From: Pseudomonadota bacterium
GTDB taxonomy: Bacteria; Pseudomonadota; Alphaproteobacteria; Rhizobiales; Rhizobiaceae
Reading direction: 5' to 3'
Assembly: GCA_023433855.1 (NCBI GenBank)
Contig: JAEYTV010000243.1
Coordinates: 1 to 7,330 of the forward strand
Length of the DNA stretch: 7,330 nt
Of the stretch, positions 1 through 6,200 are shown piece by piece; positions within the stretch are counted from its first letter, which is position 1; every line of letters begins with the position of its first letter. The notes beneath the pieces were generated by a model. That model was not told the DNA's origin. It worked only from the letters and a program-made list of their open reading frames with translations, and did not search any database. The translations under genes and the position numbers were made by a program.

Positions 1-451
1 CGTCATCCCCCATATCGATTCCTTCATGGAGGACGGCTACACGAAGGAAGAGTGGAAGGTTCTGGCCGAGACGAAGAAGATGCTCGACCCGAAGATCAAG
101 GTGACCTGCACCGCCGTGCGCGTCCCCGTCTTCATCGGCCACTCCGAATCCGTTAATATCGAGTTCGAGAACGAGATCAGCGCCGAGCAGGCGCGCGACA
201 TCTTGCGGGAAGCTCCGGGCTGCCTCGTCATCGACAAGCAAGAGAACGGCGGCTACATCACGCCTTATGAGTGCGCCGGTGAGGATGCAACCTACATCTC
301 GCGTATCCGCGAGGACGCCACGGTCGAGAACGGACTGAATATGTGGGTGGTTTCGGACAACCTCCGGAAGGGCGCTGCGTTGAATGCAGTGCAGATTGCG
401 GAGCTCTTGGTCAATCGTGGCCTTGTCAAGCCTCGCAAGGCCGCTGCCTGA
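1..451 (+). CDS. asd: Aspartate-semialdehyde dehydrogenase, C-terminal part (5' end outside window)
   Basis: Asd reduces L-aspartyl-4-phosphate to L-aspartate-4-semialdehyde with NADPH in the cytoplasm, the branch point to lysine/diaminopimelate, threonine and methionine. The frame is open from the left edge (first full codon at 2) to TGA at 449-451, giving 149 residues. Visible family signatures are the segment beginning VIPHIDSF, then KVTCTAVRVPVFIGHSE, whose Arg (codon 119-121) and His (codon 140-142) correspond to the substrate-binding Arg and acid/base His of the family, and the C-terminal VSDNLRKGAALN helix motif. The nucleotide-binding domain and catalytic Cys lie outside the window. 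The ATG at 26 is internal Met, not a start. The sequence ends at the usual place for this family (GLVKPRKAAA), so the C-terminus looks intact. Identification is by recognition of the protein, with little doubt. Confidence 0.96.
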   Translation, partial: VIPHIDSFMEDGYTKEEWKVLAETKKMLDPKIKVTCTAVRVPVFIGHSESVNIEFENEISAEQARDILREAPGCLVIDKQENGGYITPYECAGEDATYISRIREDATVENGLNMWVVSDNLRKGAALNAVQIAELLVNRGLVKPRKAAA

Positions 452-456
452 CGTCG

Positions 457-469
457 GAGAGACGCTCTC
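457..469 (+). other. Small hairpin just after asd stop
   Basis: GAGAG-ACG-CTCTC forms a perfect 5-bp stem with a 3-nt loop, starting 6 nt after the asd stop codon. The following bases (AAGCATCTTTA) contain only a short T run, so this is at best a weak terminator or an mRNA 3'-end structure. A stem this short can occur by chance. Confidence 0.3.
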
Positions 470-485
470 AAGCATCTTTAGACAG

Positions 486-512
486 GACCACCCGCTTGTG
501 AAGGCGGGGGTC
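486..512 (+). terminator. Strong hairpin with GUGA tetraloop downstream of asd, candidate transcript end
   Basis: GACC (486-489) pairs with GGTC (509-512). After one unpaired A at 490, CCCGCTT (491-497) pairs with AAGGCGGG (501-508) around the loop GTGA (498-501). Written as pairs this is an 11-bp stem (one T-G wobble) closed by a GNRA-type GUGA tetraloop, the most stable structure I see between genes. There is no T-tract after it, so it is not a textbook intrinsic terminator. In GC-rich alphaproteobacteria such a hairpin may act as an I-shaped terminator or protect the 3' end of asd mRNA from exonucleases. The structure is seen in the sequence; the role is inferred. Confidence 0.5.
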
Positions 513-530
513 ACACGAAGCGCAGCTCAC

Positions 531-544
531 GAACTGTTCAGAAC
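531..544. repeat. Overlapping palindromes GAAC-T-GTTC-A-GAAC
   Basis: GAACTGTTC (531-539) and GTTCAGAAC (536-544) are each odd-length palindromes and share the central GTTC. The cluster sits 7 bp before a candidate -35 box for the transglycosylase gene. It could be an operator, but there is no proven partner. It resembles half-sites of the alphaproteobacterial LexA box (GTTC-N7-GTTC), yet the two GAAC copies are 6 bp apart rather than 7. Confidence 0.3.
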
Positions 545-551
545 GGGTGAG

Positions 552-580
552 TTGCGAAGTAGATGGACCAACGCCATAAG
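552..580 (+). promoter_or_regulatory. Weak candidate sigma-70 promoter for the lytic transglycosylase
   Basis: TTGCGA (552-557) and CATAAG (575-580) are separated by 17 bp, and each matches the consensus at 4 of 6 positions. Transcription would start near 587 and leave a leader of about 48 nt before the ATG at 635. The spacing is ideal but the boxes are poor. It is proposed because the gene follows a 183-bp gap with a hairpin and so probably has its own promoter. Confidence 0.25.
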
Positions 581-634
581 GCGGAATACACACATCCTCC
601 GGACGTCCCGCTCCGGTCAAGAACAGGTTGACAC

Positions 635-1462
635 ATGAAGAAGATTCTAGCGGCAGGACTGATCGCCATCGGATCTACCTTTGCCACGCCGGCCCTCGCC
701 GCCCTTCAATGTGGAAACGATTCCTCCGGCTTTGCCCGCTGGGTCGAGGAGTTCAAGCGCGTGGCGCCTTCGAACGGCATCAGTCCTGCCGTGATCCAGA
801 AGGCATTCGCCGACGTGTCCTATAATCGTGACACGATCCGGGCAGACCGCGGCCAAAAAAGCTTCAAGCTGTCGTTCAACGAATTCATGAAGAAGCGGGG
901 CGGTGCTGCCATCATCTCCCGCGGCCGGACCATGAAATCCGGCAATGCCGCGCTCTTTGCAGCGATCGAGCGCCGTTATGGCGTGCCGCCCGGCCCCCTG
1001 CTCGCCATCTGGGGCATGGAAACCGGCTTCGGCGGCTTCCTGGGTAACCAGCATACGCTGTCAGCAGTCGCCACTCTTGCCTACGACTGCCGCCGCTCCG
1101 CCTATTTCACGGAGCAGCTTTATGCCGCCCTGCAGCTTGTCGCCCGCGGCGACCTGAGCCCGTCCGCTCGCGGTGCCGCCCATGGCGAAATCGGCCAGAC
1201 CCAGTTCCTGCCGCTGAACGTTATCCGCTACGGCGCAGACGGAGATGGAGACGGCCATGTGGACATGGTCCGCTCCCGCGCCGATGCCCTTGCTTCAACG
1301 GCCAATTTCCTGCGGGGTCACGGCTGGCATCCCGGTGCCGGCTATCAGCCGGGAGAACCCAATTTCGCCGCCATCCAAGGCTGGAATGCCGCTTCTGTCT
1401 ATCAACAGGCGATAGCGCATATCGGCGCCCAGATCGACGGGCTCGAAACCAGTTCACGCTAG
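635..1462 (+). CDS. Secreted lytic murein transglycosylase, MltB-like (SLT_2 family)
   Basis: This 275-residue protein should cleave the MurNAc-GlcNAc bond of peptidoglycan in the periplasm, forming 1,6-anhydroMurNAc ends. Residues 1-22 form a signal peptide: KK, a hydrophobic core, then PALA with likely signal peptidase I cleavage before Ala23. Family motifs follow: AIWGMETGFGG with the predicted catalytic Glu129, GQTQFLP at 187-193, and ADGDGDGHVD at 201-210, an acidic D-x-D-x-D-G loop like the calcium-binding EF-hand loop of Slt35/MltB. Cys26 and Cys152 are the two cysteines I noted and may form a disulfide. The protein ends right after the catalytic domain: no C-terminal peptidoglycan-binding domain, unlike the ~400-residue relatives common in this group. 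No clear lipobox is present (ALQC has Gln before Cys), so it is probably soluble rather than a lipoprotein. The start is supported by the signal peptide and by CAGG (624-627) 7 nt upstream. Confidence 0.92.
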   Translation: MKKILAAGLIAIGSTFATPALAALQCGNDSSGFARWVEEFKRVAPSNGISPAVIQKAFADVSYNRDTIRADRGQKSFKLSFNEFMKKRGGAAIISRGRTMKSGNAALFAAIERRYGVPPGPLLAIWGMETGFGGFLGNQHTLSAVATLAYDCRRSAYFTEQLYAALQLVARGDLSPSARGAAHGEIGQTQFLPLNVIRYGADGDGDGHVDMVRSRADALASTANFLRGHGWHPGAGYQPGEPNFAAIQGWNAASVYQQAIAHIGAQIDGLETSSR

Positions 1463-1463
1463 C

Positions 1464-1478
1464 GCCTCAGTCTGAGGC
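1464..1478. terminator. Palindrome at the convergent gene ends, possible shared terminator
   Basis: GCCTCA (1464-1469), loop GTC, TGAGGC (1473-1478) is a perfect 6-bp inverted repeat lying just after the transglycosylase stop and covering the stop codon and last codons of the carbonic anhydrase. Being symmetric, it would form a hairpin in transcripts from both sides. Neither side has a T-tract, so termination strength is uncertain, and part of it is constrained by coding sequence. Confidence 0.3.
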
Positions 1479-2138
1479 CTCTGCTTCGGCCGGCTGTTCG
1501 CCGAGATCTGGGCGGACGAAGTCACCCTTGCTGTTCATCACCCACAGCTCGCCGGTTGATATGTCGAACCAGGCACCATGGATGCTGAGCTCGCCTTCCT
1601 GCCCACGGTTACGGACAAAGGGGAACGTCTGCAGGTTGGCGATCGAGTTACGGATCGATACCCGCTCCAGCGCCGTCTGGCGCTCGGCCTGCGTCATGTA
1701 GTCGTTGCTTTGGATCTGTTCGGCCGCGGGGCGCACGAGGCTCATCCAGCGGCCGATGAAATCTCCCGGAGAAAGAGGTTCCATGGCAGGATCGAGCGCC
1801 GCCTGGATCCCACCGCAGCGCCCGTGTCCCATGACGACGATATTGCGGATCTTCAGAACCTGCACGGCATATTCGAGTGCAGCGGAGGTGGCGTGGAACT
1901 GGCTATCCGGCTCGTATGGCGGAACCATGTTGGCGACATTGCGCACGACGAACAGCTCGCCAGGACCACAGTCGAAGATCGTTTCAGGGGCCGCTCGCGA
2001 GTCGCAGCAGGCAACAACCAGCGTGTGCGGCTCCTGACCCGTATCCGCCAGCACGCGATACCGTTCACGTTCGTCGCTGTAGCGACCGCTCATGAAGTTG
2101 CGATAACCTGTCAGAAGTCTGTCTGGGAAGTCCGTCAT
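1467..2138 (-). CDS. Beta-class carbonic anhydrase
   Basis: This cytoplasmic zinc enzyme interconverts CO2 and bicarbonate, supplying bicarbonate for carboxylases. With the ATG at 2136-2138 it has 223 residues, close to the usual 200-230 for bacterial beta enzymes. The zinc site is complete: Cys44 and Asp46 in ACCDSRAAPE, His105 and Cys108 in MGHGRCGG, with Arg48 forming the expected Asp-Arg pair. GELFVVRNVANMVPP (60-74) and SALEYAV are also typical. The frame can be extended upstream to a TTG at 2174, adding 12 residues, but the protein family begins close to MTDFPDRLL and a TATAAT lies inside the extension, so the ATG is preferred. No Shine-Dalgarno is visible before it. The gene lies 59 bp after pdxY on the same strand and meets the transglycosylase tail to tail with a 4-bp gap. 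cynT or can would be the usual symbol, but no cyanate genes are next to it, so none is assigned. Confidence 0.94.
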   Translation of the reverse strand: MTDFPDRLLTGYRNFMSGRYSDERERYRVLADTGQEPHTLVVACCDSRAAPETIFDCGPGELFVVRNVANMVPPYEPDSQFHATSAALEYAVQVLKIRNIVVMGHGRCGGIQAALDPAMEPLSPGDFIGRWMSLVRPAAEQIQSNDYMTQAERQTALERVSIRNSIANLQTFPFVRNRGQEGELSIHGAWFDISTGELWVMNSKGDFVRPDLGEQPAEAEASD

Positions 2139-2147
2139 GGTCAAAGG

Positions 2148-2174
2148 ATTATAGTGCTGCTCGGTGAAGATCAA
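2148..2174 (-). promoter_or_regulatory. Candidate promoter of the carbonic anhydrase, possibly leaderless
   Basis: Reading the minus strand, a perfect TATAAT lies at 2153-2148, only 9 nt before the ATG at 2138. TTGATC (2174-2169) lies 15 bp upstream of it, a short spacing; CGTTGA (2176-2171) gives 17 bp but matches less well. A start 6-8 nt after the -10 box would fall at about 2142-2140, giving a leader of 2-4 nt. The absence of a Shine-Dalgarno sequence fits this. The -10 match is direct; use as a promoter is inferred. Confidence 0.4.
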
Positions 2175-2197
2175 CGGCCATTGTGCAGGTGGTTGGC

Positions 2198-3070
2198 CTA
2201 GCGCTTCGAACGCTGAAGCGGATGCATGAGCCGGCGCATCTGCACCATCGCCATGGGTGACGAGAGGCTCGCCGCATCCGTTTCGAGCGTGAGTTCATCA
2301 CCGCCCCGTTTCGCCGTTCGGGCAAGAACCTCGAAGACACTGGCAGTGGTCAGTTGGAGGGCCTTCTCGTCATCCATGCCTGCCATGGTCCGGGCGAGAA
2401 AGAGGGCGCTCGTCAGATCACCCAGACCGTTGGGTGGGTTGTCGATCAATCGGTGTTCCGCAAGCAGCGCATGCTTGCCCGTCACATAGAGGTTTCCGGT
2501 GCCGCCAGCCATCATGGCAACGGCCGACGTGATGAGGACACGCGGCGGACCGAGGGAAATTGCTGCGTCCATGATGGCGTTGTTGGTTTCGAGAGCTGCA
2601 CCGGAAAGCCAGGCAAGTTCATAGCGGTTCGGGGTAGCGATCGTCGCGAGCGGAATAAGCTCGTCGCGGATTGCTTCAGCGGTAGACTGCGGAATGTAAA
2701 GCCCGCCGATATCCCCCATCACCGGGTCGCAGACATACAGGAGATCGGGGTTCCGCTCACGAAGCGCCCGGATGAGCCGGGCCACTGACCGCGGCTGGCC
2801 GGCACTTCCGAAATAGCCGGTCAGAACCGCGCCTACCTCACCGATCCAGGGAGCACGTATAAGATCGTCGATGGCTTTGTCGAAATCTGCCTCGGAAAAG
2901 GTCAGCCGCGTCGACGGACCATGCCCGGGGTGCCAGGGGAGCACGACCGTTGGCATAGCCCACACGGGAAACCCGAGCACCTCGAGCGCAAACACAGCCG
3001 CGCGATTACCGACCGACCCACGCACCACATGGCTCGATATCACGATAACGGCGCTGCTGGCGTGCTGCAT
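2198..3070 (-). CDS. pdxY: Pyridoxal kinase (PdxY type)
   Basis: PdxY phosphorylates pyridoxal with ATP to pyridoxal 5'-phosphate in the B6 salvage pathway, in the cytoplasm. The ATG at 3068-3070 gives 290 residues, against 287 for E. coli PdxY. The ribokinase-like fold is marked by SSHVVRGSVGNRAAVFALEVLG (12-33, substrate-site region, aligning with SHVVYGHAGNSAA of E. coli), VLTGYFGSA, CDPVMGD followed by GGLY, ATPNRYELAWLSG, and the ATP/phosphoryl-transfer loop NGLGDLTSALFLA with predicted catalytic Asp218. A TTG at 3091 would add 7 residues, but the ATG is preceded by GCAGGAACTTTAGCC, with AGGA at suitable distance. The gene is followed on the same strand by the carbonic anhydrase after 59 bp, so partial co-transcription is possible, and it is divergent from the glutamate dehydrogenase. 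PLP made here would serve aminotransferases that use glutamate; that link is inference from context. PdxK-type activity on pyridoxine or HMP cannot be excluded from sequence alone. Confidence 0.93.
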   Translation of the reverse strand: MQHASSAVIVISSHVVRGSVGNRAAVFALEVLGFPVWAMPTVVLPWHPGHGPSTRLTFSEADFDKAIDDLIRAPWIGEVGAVLTGYFGSAGQPRSVARLIRALRERNPDLLYVCDPVMGDIGGLYIPQSTAEAIRDELIPLATIATPNRYELAWLSGAALETNNAIMDAAISLGPPRVLITSAVAMMAGGTGNLYVTGKHALLAEHRLIDNPPNGLGDLTSALFLARTMAGMDDEKALQLTTASVFEVLARTAKRGGDELTLETDAASLSSPMAMVQMRRLMHPLQRSKR

Positions 3071-3239
3071 GGCTAAAGTTCCTGCTTCCAAGCCTGTTGA
3101 TGATTCCTTCTCAGGACCATGTCAACATCACTTGCAGGAAAGAGCCTTGTCTCGGCTTGCTTCGCCGACATGGATCGGCCACCTTGCCGCAAGTCGGGCA
3201 GGATTTATTCGGTTCGTATGAGGATGAGGGGGAAACGCC
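3071..3239. other. Divergent intergenic region between pdxY and glutamate dehydrogenase
   Basis: These 169 bp must hold the promoters of both divergent genes. The pdxY side has a TTGACA box (see its own entry). On the plus strand no convincing promoter is visible: TTGCCG at 3184-3189 and the AT-rich stretch GATTTATTC (3202-3210) are the best pieces but their spacing is too short. Short inverted repeats are AGCC-N7-GGCT (3143-3157) and CGGC-N7-GCCG (3153-3167), which overlap and could be a regulator site or chance. GAGGGGGA (3226-3233) is a clear Shine-Dalgarno for the gene at 3240. Confidence 0.55.
3097..3125 (-). promoter_or_regulatory. Candidate promoter of pdxY
   Basis: On the minus strand a perfect TTGACA (3125-3120) is followed after 17 bp by CATCAA (3102-3097), a poor -10 match (3 of 6). 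Transcription would begin near 3090, leaving about 20 nt before the ATG at 3070, enough for the AGGA ribosome-binding site. Alphaproteobacterial housekeeping promoters often keep the TTGAC box and vary at -10. Confidence 0.4.
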
Positions 3240-6200
3240 ATGGGCACCAGACAAAATCCAAAGCGAGACAGGCAGATCAGCCTTGCCCAGAAGATTGCCG
3301 ACCGCAGCGGGGCTCCCTTCCTGGATCCCTCCATCCTGTTCGGACGGGCCAGCATTGACGATCTGGACAGCTATACGCCTGAGATGCTGGCGCTTTGCGC
3401 AAGACATGCGGCGGAACGGCTGAAGACCTGGACGCGGATCCGGGCCGAAGTGACGGTGGAACCGATCCCCGGGGTTGAGCCGGACGGCATTCCGGTCTCC
3501 GTCCTGACGGTGATCGACCGGAACATGCCATTCCTGTTCGACTCGGTCATGGGCGAGGTTACGGCGACCCACCGGACGATCACCATGGCGGTCCATCCGA
3601 TCCTGCTGCTGGAACCGGGCAAGGACCCGGTCCTGCGGTCCAATGAACAGCCAGGTAACCCTGCTCACCACGTCAGCCTGATGCAGATTCACTTGGGTCC
3701 CCTGACTGCTGAACAATCGGCCTCTCTCGCCGACCGCATCCGTCAGGTGCTCGATCAGGTTCATCTGGCGATCACGGACTGGAGCGCCATGCTGGAGGTT
3801 CTGGAAGGCGCCGCTCAACAGCTCTCCAACTCGCCGAGCCGTCGCAAGGCTGATCGCGACGAAGCCCTCGCTTTCCTCGCCTGGCTCCGCGATGACAACT
3901 TCACCTTTCTTGGAATGCGTGAATACGTCTACTCCGGCCGCGGTGCCGCCGCCAAGGTCGAACGTGGCACGGGCCGCGGTCTTGGCATCCTTTCTGATCC
4001 GGACGTTCTGGTATTGCGTCAAGGCAAGGACGCGGTGATGACAACGCCGGAGATCATCCAATTCCTGGATGGTCCCGACTTCCTCATCGTCACCAAGGCC
4101 AACGTCAAGTCGGTGGTGCACCGGCGGGCCTATATGGACTATGTGGGGGTCAAGCGGTTCGACGAGAAAGGCAAGGTCGTCGGAGAGCTGCGTATTGTCG
4201 GGTTGTTCACGGCAACGGCCTACACGCATTCGCTGAGAGAGGTCCCCCTGCTGCGGGCAAAAGCCACTCGCATCGAGGAGCGTTTCGGGTTTGATCCCAA
4301 CAGCCACTCGGGCCGCATGCTGGCAAACACTCTTGAAACCTATCCGCGGGATGACCTGTTCCAGATCGACACGAACGTTCTTGCGACCTTCTGCGAACAG
4401 ATAATGGAGCTCAGCGAGCGCCCGCGGGTGCGTGTTCTTCCGCGGATCGATCATTTCGACCGGTTCGTTTCCGTCATCGTCTATGTTCCGCGCGAGGACT
4501 ACAACTCCCTGGTGCGAGAGAAAGTCAGCGATTATCTTGCGCGAGTTTACGACGGTCACGTCTCTGCCTACTATCCGGCCTTCCTTGAAAGTCGCGTCGC
4601 ACGCGTCCACATCATCATTGGAAGGCGTGTCGGCAAAACCCCACGCATCTCCCAGGCCGAACTCGAAGACGCCATACGCCTCATAGCGACACCCTGGGAG
4701 GAGCGTTTTTCCACCCTTGCCGCGCAAGGTCCGCGGCTGTCCGTCACACAAGCGTTCCAGGAAGCCTTTTCGCCAGAAGAGACCGTTGGGGACCTGCCTG
4801 ACATAGCTGCCTGTGCCGCTGGAGAGGTTATCCGCATCCGCTTCTACCGCCGGCCTGGCGACCGCCCCGACACCGTCGCCTTGAAGATCTTCCATAGCCA
4901 AGAGCACTTGTCGCTGTCGCGGCGCGTGCCCTTGCTCGAGAACCTCGACTTTCATGTCGTCAGCGAACAGACGTTCGAGATTGAAGTCGGTGCGGACGGC
5001 AACCGCGTTATCTTGCATGACATGGAACTGCAGCTTGGGGGGTTCCGCGAGATCGACCTTCTGCGCGAAGGACCTCTCCTTGAAGACGCCTTCCTGTCGG
5101 CCTTCGCGGGGCGGACCGACAATGACCGCTTCAACCGGCTGGTTCTTCTGGCTGGCTTGTCTGCCCGTGAGGTTACTGTTCTGCGAGCCTATGCGCGGTA
5201 CCTGCGTCAGACGGGAATTGTCTATTCCCAGAACTACATCGCCGATGCGCTCGCCAAGTACCCGTCGATCGCGGAAGCCTTGTTCCGGCTCTTCCACGCC
5301 GGGTTCGATCCGCAACTCACGAGCAAGCAGCGCTTGAAGAGGCTCACAGAACAACATGCACGGATCGAGGAGGCACTTTCCGGAGTCCCTAACATCGACG
5401 AGGATCGTACCTTCCGCCGCTATGTGAATGCGATCGATGCGACACTGCGCACCAACTACTTTCAGCAGGACCCGGACGGATCGCCGAAGCAGATGCTCGC
5501 GTTCAAGCTCGATCCAAAAATGCTCGACGGCCTGCCCGAGCCTCGCCCTTTCCGGGAGATTTTCGTCTATGGCACGGAAGTTGAGGGTGTTCACCTGCGC
5601 TTCGGCAAGGTGGCGCGTGGGGGTATCCGGTGGTCCGACCGTGGCGAGGACTATCGCACCGAGATCCTCGGCCTTGTGAAAGCGCAGCAGGTGAAGAACG
5701 CCGTGATCGTGCCTGTCGGAGCCAAGGGAGGCTTTTTTCCGAAGATGCTTCCATCCCGGGGTTCCCGCGAGGAGACTTTTGCGGCGGGGGCGGCAGCATA
5801 CAAGACCTATATTCGCACCCTGCTCTCGATCACCGACAATATCGTCGGAGGCAAGATCGTCCCCCCGGAAAACACCGTTCGGCTCGACGATGACGATCCC
5901 TATTTCGTGGTGGCTGCAGATAAGGGCACGGCTACCTTCTCCGACACCGCCAATGCCCTGGCGCAGGAAGTGGGGTTCTGGCTGGACGATGCCTTCGCCT
6001 CAGGCGGCTCGGCCGGATACGATCACAAGAAGATGGGAATTACCGCCCGCGGCGCCTGGGAGGCAGTGAAGCGCCATTTCCGGGAGAAGGACATCGACAT
6101 CCAGACGGCGCCGTTCACGGTCGCGGGTGTCGGCGACATGTCCGGAGACGTTTTCGGCAACGGCATGCTGCTGTCGCGCACGATCCGGTTGGTCGCCGCC

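Noticed and set aside
531..544. LexA (SOS) box upstream of the transglycosylase
   Set aside because: The alphaproteobacterial site needs GTTC-N7-GTTC; here the direct copies of GAAC are separated by 6 bp.
628..633. TTGACA directly before the transglycosylase start codon
   Set aside because: As a -35 box it would start transcription inside the signal peptide region; its position makes it a chance match.
384..638. 84-codon plus-strand frame across the asd end and the gap
   Set aside because: It overlaps the conserved C-terminus of asd in another frame, runs through the hairpin, and shows no recognisable sequence.
647..1054. 135-codon minus-strand frame
   Set aside because: It is antisense to the transglycosylase and covers its signal peptide and catalytic region; no family resemblance.
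2176..2198. GGCCA-N13-TGGCC inverted repeat at the pdxY stop codon as a terminator
   Set aside because: The stem is only 5 bp with a 13-nt loop and no T-tract follows, so it is too weak to call.
1578..2201. 207-codon plus-strand frame
   Set aside because: It is the antisense shadow of the carbonic anhydrase, whose complete zinc-site motifs are on the minus strand.
2354..2788. 144-codon plus-strand frame
   Set aside because: It is antisense to pdxY, has no recognisable domain, and the minus-strand frame carries all kinase motifs.
3111..5594. 827-codon open frame on the minus strand
   Set aside because: It lies entirely antisense to the N-terminal half of the glutamate dehydrogenase, its translation resembles no protein family I recognise, and the opposite frame matches a known family throughout. 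Long antisense frames are expected in GC-rich genes.
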